Origin: Spirochaetia bacterium
Lineage (GTDB): Bacteria > Spirochaetota > Spirochaetia > Treponematales > Breznakiellaceae
Length of the DNA: 14,033 nt
NCBI GenBank assembly: GCA_026002265.1
Contig: BOBG01000054.1
Span: 1-14,033 of the forward strand
Reading direction: 5' to 3'
Shown: piece by piece, positions 5,089 to 12,665 of the stretch
Position numbering within the stretch: the stretch's first letter is position 1
Layout of the letters: each line of letters starts with the position of its first letter
Made by a program: the position numbers and the translations under genes
Notes under the pieces: model-generated
The model's database searches: none
Seen by the model: the letters and a program-made list of their open reading frames with translations, nothing else
What the model was told of the DNA's origin: nothing

Positions 5089-8000
5089 TTATATGTATTC
5101 TTCCCATGCCCGGATCTCAAGACCTTTTTCACGTTTAAATACAAGTGCATCAATGAATTCCTTGGCGACTTTTATGTTGGTAAAAAGAGGAATGTCAAAA
5201 TCAATTGCCATGCGCCGGATTAAATAATCATTTTTTAATTCTATTTCCCGGTTATTTTTTGGAATATTTATAATCAAATCAACATCCCGGTTCTTGATAT
5301 AATCAGCAATATTCGGCTCTTTTTTTTCCAGGGGCCAGTATAACAATTCAACCGGCACTTTATTTGCAGAAAGGAATTTTGCGGTTCCGCGCGATGCACA
5401 TAATGTGTAACCCATTGCAACCAAAGATTTTGCAGAATCAAGAAAATTCAATTTATCCTCTATGGGGCCGGTTGAAAGGAGAATCTTTTTCCGGGGAATC
5501 TGATAACCAACTGATAAAAGTGCCTTGAGATAGGCATCATAAAAATCAGTACCAATGCACCCGACTTCGCCGGTCGAAGCCATTTCCACACCGGAAACCG
5601 GATCCGCACCCCGGAGCCGTGAAAAACTAAACTGCGCGGCTTTGACACCGACCCACGGCAGATCAAGCGCAGACCCCGGAACTCGTTGTACCGGTTCATC
5701 TAAAATTGCCCTGACTGCAAGATCGACCATATTTACCCGGCTGATTTTTGAGCAAAAGGGAAAAGACCGCGATGCCCGGAGATTACACTCGATAACCCGA
5801 ATCCGATTCCGTGTCGCGAGAAATTGAATATTAAAAGGTCCGGTAATATTTAAAGCCGCGGCAATTTGTTCGCTAATTACCCGGATTTTCCGGATTGTTT
5901 CAATGTAAATTCGTTGTGCCGGCAGGACAACAGTTGCATCGCCGGAATGAATTCCCGCATTTTCAATATGTTCGGTAATTGCTGAAAAAAGAATTTCGCC
6001 GCGTTTTGCGACCGCATCAATTTCAATTTCCTTTGAATTTTCGATAAATTTGGAAATAACAACCGGATGATCCGCTGAAACATCTGCCGCCAGCGCAAGG
6101 AATTGCGCCAGACTTGAATCGTCCCATGCAACGTTCATAGCCGCACCGGAGAGCACATAACTGGGACGAATCAAAACCGGGTATCCAACACGAGATGCAA
6201 ATTGTTTAGCTGAATCAAAATCGGTCAATTCATCCCATTCCGGCTGTTCAATGCCCATTGTGTCGAGGAGTCCGGAGAATTTATGGCGATCCTCGGCTTT
6301 GTCAATTGACTGGGGACTCGTTCCGTAAATCAAGGCACCGGCGTCATATAATTGTGTTGCAAGATTGTTGGGAATCTGACCGCCCATCGCCAAAATGATA
6401 CCGTCAGGAGATTCCCGCTCATAAATGTCGAGAATCCGTTCCAGTGTTAATTCCTCAAAATAGAGCCGGTCACAGGTGTCATAATCCGTGGAAACCGTTT
6501 CCGGGTTACAATTTACCATGATCGAATACCGGCCGAGCGACCGGGCAGTGTTGACCGCGTTGACGCAGCACCAATCAAATTCAACGGAACTGCCGATTCT
6601 ATATGCGCCGGACCCAAGAACCATAACCCCGCGTCCAGCCGGAGCCACATCATCTGAATCACCAGAATACGTGAGATAGAGATAATTTGTTTTGGCCGGA
6701 TATTCCGCAGATAGTGTGTCAATTTGTTTGATCACCGGTTTTATTCCGGCATTTTCACGCGCTTTGCGGATAATTGATTCACTTTTTCCGGTTAATTCTC
6801 CGATTCTCGCATCGGAAAAACCGAGGATTTTTGCTTCTTTTAATAAAGCTTTATTCAAATTCTCGTTCCGGATTTTTTTTTCAGTTTCCCACACATTTTT
6901 AATTTTGTGCAAAAACCACCGGTCGATTTTGGTTACTTGGTGAATCTTTTCCACTGACCAGCCTTCTGAAAAAGCCCGGTACACGACAAAAATCCGGCGG
7001 TCAGTCGGTTCTGCCAAACTTTTCCGGATCGAATTCTTCCCCAGCCGGCACAACTGATCACTTCCAGCCAAACCGGGCGCGCCGGTACCGGTCATCCGGA
7101 GCGCCTTCTGTAGAGCTTCCTCAAAATTCCGGCCGATGGACATGACCTCACCGACTGATTTCATCTCAGAGCCGATCCGGTTTTCAACATTTTTAAATTT
7201 ATTCAGATCCCAGCGCGGTACTTTTACCACAATATAATCGAGGGCCGGCTCAAAACAGGATTTCGTCACATGAGTGATCCGGTTTTCAATGTCGATGAGG
7301 GAATAACCCAGCGCAAGTTTAGCAGCCACAAAAGCCAACGGGTAACCGGTAGCTTTAGAAGCGAGTGCAGAACTCCGGGACAGACGGGCGTTGACCTCGA
7401 TAATCCGGTAATCCTCTGATTCCGGATCGAGTGCGTACTGAATATTACACTCACCGACAATGCCGAGGTGGCGAATCACGTCAATGGCAATCCCGCGGAG
7501 TTTTTGATATTCTGAATTGGTGAGAGTCTGAGACGGCGCAACCACGATACTCTCGCCGGTGTGAATGCCGAGTGGATCGAGATTCTCCATGTTACAAACC
7601 GTGATGCAGTTGTCAAAAGAATCCCGGACAACCTCGTACTCGATCTCCTTCCACCCGCCGAGCCATTCTTCTACAAGTACTTGAGGTGCATAGGTAAAAG
7701 CCTGATTGCAACGCCGGCGGATTTCCGCCTCGTCCCGGCAGATCCCGGAACCGGCCCCCCCGAGCGCATAGGCAACTCTGACCATCACCGGATAACCTAA
7801 TGATTCAGCCGCGCCAATCGCACTTTCAGTGTTCGTAACGGCTTGACTCCGGGGAAAGCGAGCGTGAATCTCGGCAAGCCTCGCCACAAAACGCTCGCGA
7901 TCCTCGGTATCCTCAATCGCCTTGACCGGCGTACCGAGAACCCGCACATTGTATTTATATAAAATTCCGGCACGATCCAATTCCACCCCACAGTTGAGCG

Positions 8001-8274
8001 CAGTTTGCCCGCCAAATCCGAGGAGAATCCCGTCCGGTTTTTCCTTTTCGATGACTTGTTCAACATACTCCGGTGTCACCGGCAAAAAATATGTCGCATC
8101 GGCCATACCAGCGCTCGTTTGAATCGTTGCAATGTTTGGATTTATTAAAACGGTCCGGATTCCCTCTTCACGGAGAGCTTTGAGAGCTTGGGAACCGGAA
8201 TAATCAAATTCACCGGCCTGTCCGATTTTAAGCCCGCCGGAACCGAGTACCAATACGCTGTGAATATTTACCAT
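5089..8274 (-). CDS. carB: carbamoyl-phosphate synthase large subunit
   Basis: The enzyme makes carbamoyl phosphate from ammonia (delivered by CarA from glutamine), bicarbonate and two ATP, for pyrimidine and arginine synthesis in the cytoplasm. The 1061 residues match the normal family length. The first half holds VLVLGSGGLKIGQAGEFDYSG near the N-terminus, the ATP-grasp loop ALGGAGSGI, and NARLSRSSALASKATGYPLA. A helical oligomerisation segment covers about 400-540. The second synthetase half begins near 550 (VMVLGSGAYRIGSSVEFDW) and repeats the ATP-grasp with YVLSGAAMNV. A C-terminal MGS-like regulatory domain occupies 928-1061 (KILLSTG...GTAKFLSAN). The join segment WDLNKFKNVENRIGSEMKSVGEVM recalls the Bacteroidetes/eukaryotic-like branch. 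carA is not adjacent. No Shine-Dalgarno sequence precedes ATG 8274; the promoter position suggests a leaderless mRNA. No frameshifts were seen. Confidence 0.97.
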   Translation of the reverse strand: MVNIHSVLVLGSGGLKIGQAGEFDYSGSQALKALREEGIRTVLINPNIATIQTSAGMADATYFLPVTPEYVEQVIEKEKPDGILLGFGGQTALNCGVELDRAGILYKYNVRVLGTPVKAIEDTEDRERFVARLAEIHARFPRSQAVTNTESAIGAAESLGYPVMVRVAYALGGAGSGICRDEAEIRRRCNQAFTYAPQVLVEEWLGGWKEIEYEVVRDSFDNCITVCNMENLDPLGIHTGESIVVAPSQTLTNSEYQKLRGIAIDVIRHLGIVGECNIQYALDPESEDYRIIEVNARLSRSSALASKATGYPLAFVAAKLALGYSLIDIENRITHVTKSCFEPALDYIVVKVPRWDLNKFKNVENRIGSEMKSVGEVMSIGRNFEEALQKALRMTGTGAPGLAGSDQLCRLGKNSIRKSLAEPTDRRIFVVYRAFSEGWSVEKIHQVTKIDRWFLHKIKNVWETEKKIRNENLNKALLKEAKILGFSDARIGELTGKSESIIRKARENAGIKPVIKQIDTLSAEYPAKTNYLYLTYSGDSDDVAPAGRGVMVLGSGAYRIGSSVEFDWCCVNAVNTARSLGRYSIMVNCNPETVSTDYDTCDRLYFEELTLERILDIYERESPDGIILAMGGQIPNNLATQLYDAGALIYGTSPQSIDKAEDRHKFSGLLDTMGIEQPEWDELTDFDSAKQFASRVGYPVLIRPSYVLSGAAMNVAWDDSSLAQFLALAADVSADHPVVISKFIENSKEIEIDAVAKRGEILFSAITEHIENAGIHSGDATVVLPAQRIYIETIRKIRVISEQIAAALNITGPFNIQFLATRNRIRVIECNLRASRSFPFCSKISRVNMVDLAVRAILDEPVQRVPGSALDLPWVGVKAAQFSFSRLRGADPVSGVEMASTGEVGCIGTDFYDAYLKALLSVGYQIPRKKILLSTGPIEDKLNFLDSAKSLVAMGYTLCASRGTAKFLSANKVPVELLYWPLEKKEPNIADYIKNRDVDLIINIPKNNREIELKNDYLIRRMAIDFDIPLFTNIKVAKEFIDALVFKREKGLEIRAWEEYI

Positions 8275-8280
8275 AAAAAA

Positions 8281-8309
8281 AGTATACCGGAAAAAGCATC
8301 GGCTGTCAG
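8281..8309 (-). promoter_or_regulatory. strong sigma70-type promoter of carB, predicted leaderless
   Basis: On the minus strand, CTGACA (complement of 8304-8309) is followed by a 17-base spacer and TATACT (complement of 8281-8286): 5/6 and 5/6 matches to consensus. Only six T residues separate the -10 box from the carB ATG, so transcription should begin at or next to the A of ATG. No ribosome binding site would fit. Confidence 0.7.
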
Positions 8310-8316
8310 CAGCCGA
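8299..8316. promoter_or_regulatory. perfect inverted repeat over the carB -35 box
   Basis: TCGGCTG (8299-8305) and CAGCCGA (8310-8316) are perfect 7-base arms around a TCAG centre. The CTGACA -35 box straddles the centre. A repressor bound here would block RNA polymerase, so this is an operator candidate; it could also be a chance REP fragment. Confidence 0.4.
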
Positions 8317-8362
8317 GCCAAAAGTAGAGGAATATTAACCGTAGAGACCGCGAAATTTTTAC

Positions 8363-8437
8363 CCGATCGTGGGGTCAGACCTCAAATCCTATTACAGTAT
8401 AACGAGATAAATGGGGTCAGACCTCGATCGGTTTTTT
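8363..8437. repeat. REP-like element: paired TGGGGTCAGACCTC motifs inside CCGATCG arms
   Basis: TGGGGTCAGACCTC occurs at 8370-8383 and 8412-8425, exactly 42 bp apart in direct orientation. Each contains the palindrome GGTCAGACC. CCGATCG (8363-8369) and CGATCGG (8425-8431) are inverted around the pair, and six T follow (8432-8437). The element lies between the divergent carB and TPR-like promoters. GGGGTCAGACC-type palindromes are, from memory, common in REP elements. Confidence 0.6.
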
Positions 8438-8474
8438 CCTATAATTTTTCAACCCTTGATTGGCATCTAATATC

Positions 8475-8504
8475 TTGACAGAATTACATGATACCGGCTA
8501 GAAT
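8475..8504 (+). promoter_or_regulatory. sigma70-type promoter of the exported TPR-like gene, predicted leaderless
   Basis: There is a perfect TTGACA at 8475-8480, an 18-base spacer, and TAGAAT at 8499-8504. The ATG at 8512 begins 7 bases after the -10 box, where transcription should start. No Shine-Dalgarno sequence is present. Confidence 0.65.
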
Positions 8505-8511
8505 TTCTTTG

Positions 8512-9618
8512 ATGAAACGTTTCCTTTTTTTTGTATTCTGTTTTTGTTCATCGCTTCTGATCGCACAACAAACTCAGAACCCCTATTGGTTTAGTTTGGA
8601 GCAGGGCAAACGTGCGTTCCGGGACGGCGAATATGGTTCCGCATTACTCGCCTTTGAACAAGCGCGCCACAACCGCCGTACAATGTACGAACAGATGGAA
8701 CGGTCGTTGATCGATGTTCTTTCTATTGGTGAAGTACGCCGGATGAATGACGATCTCAGCCGGGTTGAGCAGTATATAAGTGACCATTACCATGTCAACG
8801 CCGCGCTTGCACTTTCAGAACTCTATTACCGGATTCCGAAGGAATCTCTCGAAGGTTCCGCGCTCAAGGCGCTCGAAGCATTGGGTAAACAAAAGGATTA
8901 TCCGGAAGCTGAATTTTGGATTGGGGAAACCTACCGGGCCGAGGGAGAATTGAGCATTGCCCTTAGTCAATACCAAAAAGCTTATCAGCAGCGTTCACTC
9001 CTTGAGAATCCGGGATTTGATATAGAAATTCTCTACAATATAGTTGATGTGCTCCGGCTTCAGCGGAACTATACGGCAATGGAAGATCAAGCTAACGAGA
9101 TTTTAAAGCGTGATACATTATGGTCCGGAGATGGAGGTGAACAGACCAGGGCCACTATGTCCGGAATATTAGAAAATAATGGAATAGACCGGTTTTTGAC
9201 TATTTACCGGTACAATAATTTTTCAGTTGAACGGGCGCACCGGCTGTTGGGATCCTACTACTATGCATACGGCAGGTATCCGAATGCAGCGCAACATTTT
9301 ATGTTCTCATTCTTAATTCAGAACACCTTGATTGCAGAAGCAATAAGGCAAAGGCGTTATGATTACCGGTTTACTACGCTTGATGCACTGATAACTGAAG
9401 CAGAACAAATACCCGTCATCCGGACCTATATGGAAAATGTGGAGTACTACCGGACTCTCTACTATTGCGCTGCTGCATGGTCAGCGAACAGTAAATCTGC
9501 GACCGCACGTGAAGTGTGGACACTGCTTACAAACCGGCCCCTCGCCGGCGAATGGGCGAGCCGGGCGCGTAGACAACTGCGCGGATCCTTCATAGAACCG
9601 GTTGAAAGAGAATTGTAG
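8512..9618 (+). CDS. exported TPR-like protein
   Basis: The 368-residue product starts with a clear signal peptide, MKRFLFFVFCFCSSLLIAQQ, with likely cleavage after about residue 18; no lipobox is evident. The mature part is helical with TPR-like segments, for example QGKRAFRDGEYGSALLAFEQA, EAEFWIGETYRAEGELSIALSQYQKAY, and AHRLLGSYYYAYGRYPNAAQHF. I chose ATG 8512 rather than the upstream in-frame ATG 8488. The upstream choice would put MIPARISL before the signal peptide, and it lies inside the promoter spacer, upstream of the predicted transcription start. The protein probably acts in the periplasm as a scaffold, but its partner is unknown. It is divergent from carB and followed after 124 bases by the FtsK-like gene, which has its own promoter. 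Confidence 0.85.
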   Translation: MKRFLFFVFCFCSSLLIAQQTQNPYWFSLEQGKRAFRDGEYGSALLAFEQARHNRRTMYEQMERSLIDVLSIGEVRRMNDDLSRVEQYISDHYHVNAALALSELYYRIPKESLEGSALKALEALGKQKDYPEAEFWIGETYRAEGELSIALSQYQKAYQQRSLLENPGFDIEILYNIVDVLRLQRNYTAMEDQANEILKRDTLWSGDGGEQTRATMSGILENNGIDRFLTIYRYNNFSVERAHRLLGSYYYAYGRYPNAAQHFMFSFLIQNTLIAEAIRQRRYDYRFTTLDALITEAEQIPVIRTYMENVEYYRTLYYCAAAWSANSKSATAREVWTLLTNRPLAGEWASRARRQLRGSFIEPVEREL

Positions 9619-9646
9619 GTATTTTTCTAATCTCATATCTTTGCAG

Positions 9647-9675
9647 TTTACCTTCACGCTAACATTTGATATAAT
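9647..9675 (+). promoter_or_regulatory. sigma70-type promoter of the FtsK-like gene
   Basis: TTTACC (9647-9652), a 17-base spacer and a perfect TATAAT (9670-9675) predict transcription from about 9682. This leaves a leader of about 60 bases that contains AGGAGG (9727-9732) before the GTG start at 9743. It falls inside the apparent N-terminal extension of the longest frame, which argues against that extension. Confidence 0.65.
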
Positions 9676-9742
9676 TCTTTTGCTGAGTTCATACACTGAC
9701 CCCTTTGGGAATGGTTGTGTCCGTGCAGGAGGATTGCTGTTC

Positions 9743-11596
9743 GTGTCATCCCTTAACACCGATTCTAAAATTCGTGCTATTACTATGGTCAGTGCTGCGG
9801 TACTTGGACTGGGTGCTATCATCATCGGTTTTTTGATCATTGGCTCGATCATCAAAATACCCGGAATGACTGGCGGTTTTGGAACTGTTCTGGTACAGCC
9901 CTATGGTGGATGCGCCCTCATTATTCCGGCCTACTTATTATGCATATCCTTTATTTTAATCAATCCGGATATAAAGTTAATGCATATTCTTATAGTATGC
10001 GCCGCAGCGCTTCCTGTGGTTACTTTTCTGACCGGTTATGCGTTTATCCGGAATTTTGATTCGTGGGTTAATAGAATCCCTTTCTTTGCCTCGGTACAAA
10101 AAATGGGACTCTCCTTTATTCTGTTTTTTGTACTGGTGTTTGAATGTGTACTTTTGTGGGTAGCAGTGCTTCAGTTTTACGAGCCTATTTCAAAATGGTT
10201 TGGACACACGATAAAAATTCCCTTTTCTTCCCAGGGCAGTCTCACGTTTACGCCTACCCAGATTATATTAGAAGATAGTGATATACCTGAATTCAAAACA
10301 CCGCCGGCCGATCCGGTAAAGGTAAAGCGTATCTTTGATGAATTGCATCTTCCGCGTGAAAAAGTGCTTAAAACTCCGGAATCCTTTCGGAGTATAGAAC
10401 TGGAAGAGCCGGATCCTGTTTATTCGATTCCGGTGGAGATTCTAGACGAGCATACGGAATTTTTTTCGTATGAACTTGATGATGCAACGAAGCCGGCTGC
10501 GGAGCATCTACTCAAGGTTTTAAAGGAATTCAACATTGAAACGCATCTGACTTCTGTGCGGAAGGGTCCTGCTCACACACTTTTTGAAATTCAGCCGATG
10601 CCCGGTATTACTTTTTCTCAAATCCTTAATCTTCAAGAAGATCTTGCCTTTCATTTTTCAGTTCCCCATGTGAGAGTCGCACTCCTTTTTTCGGGTAAAG
10701 ATAGTGTCGGCATTGAAATCCCTAACGAACAGTGCGCTCCGGTGCCGTTCCGGAATATTATCGCGGAGAATTTCCAGCGTGAAACCCGGGGCGAAAAGAT
10801 TCCGATCTTCATCGGAAAAGGCCTTTCCGGAAAAATTCACGGTTTCGATCTGAGTCGGCTGCCGCACCTTTTGATCGCAGGATCAGCCGGAACCGGCCAA
10901 GCGAAGTGCCTCCATGCGGCGCTCCTTTCTATGCTCTATTGTTGCCATCCGGCTGATTTTAAGCTCCTGCTCATTGATACAATCGAGGGTAATTTGTGGC
11001 AGTACAATGGGATTCCCCATCTTTTGACTCCGGTTATCACCGACAAAATACGCGCCTTATCCGCGCTTGACTACTGTGCCCGTGAAACTGGCCGGCGTCA
11101 TAGTGTTTTGAAATCTTCCGGTGCGCGGGACATCGTCCAGTACCGGAAACAGATGCCGGAAAAAATTGCAGTTGCGGATCCGATGCCCTATATTGTGGTG
11201 GTGATCAACGAATTTGCAGATATTGCGCTCGGTCACCCGCAATTCGAGTCCTTGCTGACAGCCGTCAGCGCCCAGAGCGGGCAAGTCGGGATTCACTGCA
11301 TCCTGTCAACAAGCCGGCCCTCTGTGGAATATATCACTCCGGAATTAAAAAAGGTCATCTCTGGACGAATCGCTCTGACAACCGCATCTCCGGCCGAAAG
11401 TGTGACTATTCTCGGTGTGCAAGGCTGCGAACAATTACTCGGCCGGGGCGATATGCTCTACCTCGATCAGTTCACAACATTTCCGGTCCGGGTTCACTGT
11501 ACGTCCATTGCAGAACACGAAATAACGGGAGTGATTGAATATGCTAAACGTTACGGCCAGCCGGAATACCGCGATGATCAAATATTCACAAAATAA
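9743..11596 (+). CDS. FtsK/SpoIIIE-family protein with degenerate nucleotide-binding motifs (pseudo-translocase)
   Basis: Normal FtsK/SpoIIIE proteins are membrane-anchored hexameric motors that pump chromosomal DNA at division. This 617-aa protein has four predicted membrane segments (about 13-35, 51-74, 80-100, 121-145), a linker, an alpha-like domain (GPAHTLFEIQPMPGITFSQI...NLQEDLAFHF) and a beta-like ATPase fold (HLLIAG..., YNGIPHLLTPVITD, LLGRGDMLYL). The motifs are broken. Walker A reads GSAGTGQAKC, with Gln386 for the essential Lys and Ala387 for Ser/Thr. The segment usually DPK reads DTI. Walker B reads VVVINEFADI, with Asn489 for Asp. It ends soon after the beta fold with no gamma DNA-reading domain. 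GTG 9743 was chosen for AGGAGG upstream with 10-base spacing. The frame is intact, so this looks like a maintained non-hydrolysing paralog. A catalytically normal FtsK should exist elsewhere. Confidence 0.85.
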   Translation: MSSLNTDSKIRAITMVSAAVLGLGAIIIGFLIIGSIIKIPGMTGGFGTVLVQPYGGCALIIPAYLLCISFILINPDIKLMHILIVCAAALPVVTFLTGYAFIRNFDSWVNRIPFFASVQKMGLSFILFFVLVFECVLLWVAVLQFYEPISKWFGHTIKIPFSSQGSLTFTPTQIILEDSDIPEFKTPPADPVKVKRIFDELHLPREKVLKTPESFRSIELEEPDPVYSIPVEILDEHTEFFSYELDDATKPAAEHLLKVLKEFNIETHLTSVRKGPAHTLFEIQPMPGITFSQILNLQEDLAFHFSVPHVRVALLFSGKDSVGIEIPNEQCAPVPFRNIIAENFQRETRGEKIPIFIGKGLSGKIHGFDLSRLPHLLIAGSAGTGQAKCLHAALLSMLYCCHPADFKLLLIDTIEGNLWQYNGIPHLLTPVITDKIRALSALDYCARETGRRHSVLKSSGARDIVQYRKQMPEKIAVADPMPYIVVVINEFADIALGHPQFESLLTAVSAQSGQVGIHCILSTSRPSVEYITPELKKVISGRIALTTASPAESVTILGVQGCEQLLGRGDMLYLDQFTTFPVRVHCTSIAEHEITGVIEYAKRYGQPEYRDDQIFTK

Positions 11597-12636
11597 TCAT
11601 CTACACCATGAATTTGGACTAATTCAGTAATTGACTCATTGTGGACAATAGTTTCGAGTACCATTGCCGAAAATTCACTCGATGAAACGATTTCCATGTT
11701 TGGAATTATTCCGGATAATGAAGGAGAAGAGCAGACAGTGTCCGTCACTATGATATGGGCAAGCAGTTTTTCAGCACATAAATTCCGGATCCGTTCCGTA
11801 GCGGGATCAGAAAAAACGGCATGAACAACCGCAACATTGATCTGTGCCGGTTTGCGCAATGCGAGTGCCCGGATGAGAATGTCAATGGAACCGGCTGTAT
11901 CGATTATGTCATCAACAATCCAGAGAATTTTGTCCTGCAACGGTACCGCGGAGAGGATATTAATAGAATCCACTGTATTTACTTGAGAATAATTGCGCTG
12001 TTTATGTGCGACCACAAGCGGCGTTCCAAAAAAATTGGCAAAGTTGCGCGCCAGCTTTTCTCCGCCCGCATCAATCGCGCAAAATGCCCATTGAGCAGGC
12101 ACGACCTGCCGGAGCCGTTCACTGCTTTTGACGTAAGTCGCACAGAGATGTTCGATTAGCAGTCTGGAACCCGGAATATCGTCAAGTGTACACAAACTCG
12201 GATCGAGCATGGTCCGGGATTTATCCGAATGGAGCTGATAGGTGATAAGCTGCCTAGCACCCATTGCTTGAAGAGTCCGGAAATGCATCCACAATCCAAC
12301 CGAACTCCGGTTAACCGTCCGGTCCGACCGTGAGCATGAAATAAAGGGTTCAAACACAATAATACGAGCGGACTGTGCCCGGTTTAATGCATCGATTGCA
12401 TGGTAGAGTTCCAGTTTTGATTCGTCAACTGTGGGATTATTTCCGCCGCAGCCTGCGAAGAGAAACACCGTTTTTCCCCGCGGACTCATTGAAACGCGGA
12501 CTTCCATCTCACCGTTGGCAAAGCAGTCCACTGTTAATGCATCAACTGCATTGATCCAACCCTTGTTCAGCACACCGGCGACTCGGGCAGCATAATCCTG
12601 CATTGACCGTGTAGCCGCAATAACAAATGTATCCAT
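11578..12636 (-). CDS. prs: divergent ribose-phosphate pyrophosphokinase (PRPP synthetase)
   Basis: The enzyme transfers pyrophosphate from ATP to ribose 5-phosphate, giving PRPP for nucleotide, His and Trp synthesis. The PRPP-binding signature is clear: VDDIIDTAGS at 241-250. Other family landmarks are FANGEMEVRV (39-48), LHSDK with His136, DAGGEKLA (189-196) and HKQR with K212/R214. The ATP loop, normally Y-A-R-Q-D-R/K-K, reads CSRSDRT (101-107): Arg and Asp remain, but Gln is Ser. The following R-x-P-I stretch is NRSSVGLW. At 352 aa it is longer than the usual 310-320. It is probably active but belongs to a divergent branch, perhaps a spirochaete type. It lies 29 bases after the HD-GYP gene, likely in one operon, and its last codons overlap the FtsK-like gene tail to tail by 19 bases. 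Confidence 0.85.
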   Translation of the reverse strand: MDTFVIAATRSMQDYAARVAGVLNKGWINAVDALTVDCFANGEMEVRVSMSPRGKTVFLFAGCGGNNPTVDESKLELYHAIDALNRAQSARIIVFEPFISCSRSDRTVNRSSVGLWMHFRTLQAMGARQLITYQLHSDKSRTMLDPSLCTLDDIPGSRLLIEHLCATYVKSSERLRQVVPAQWAFCAIDAGGEKLARNFANFFGTPLVVAHKQRNYSQVNTVDSINILSAVPLQDKILWIVDDIIDTAGSIDILIRALALRKPAQINVAVVHAVFSDPATERIRNLCAEKLLAHIIVTDTVCSSPSLSGIIPNMEIVSSSEFSAMVLETIVHNESITELVQIHGVDDYFVNI

Positions 12637-12665
12637 GTCTGGCCTCGTCTGGAAAAGATCCGGAA

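Noticed and set aside
4894..5223. Plus-strand open frame crossing the repeat array, the hicA remnant and the carB end
   Set aside because: It runs antisense through carB, has no ribosome binding site and resembles no family; the opposite strand explains the sequence.
8188..8478. Plus-strand open frame in the carB upstream region
   Set aside because: It is antisense to the carB N-terminus and passes through REP-like repeats and promoters, with no coding character.
9602..9742. N-terminal extension of the FtsK-like frame from TTG 9602
   Set aside because: It overlaps the end of the previous gene, contains a good promoter with a perfect TATAAT, and lacks a ribosome binding site; GTG 9743 has AGGAGG in front.
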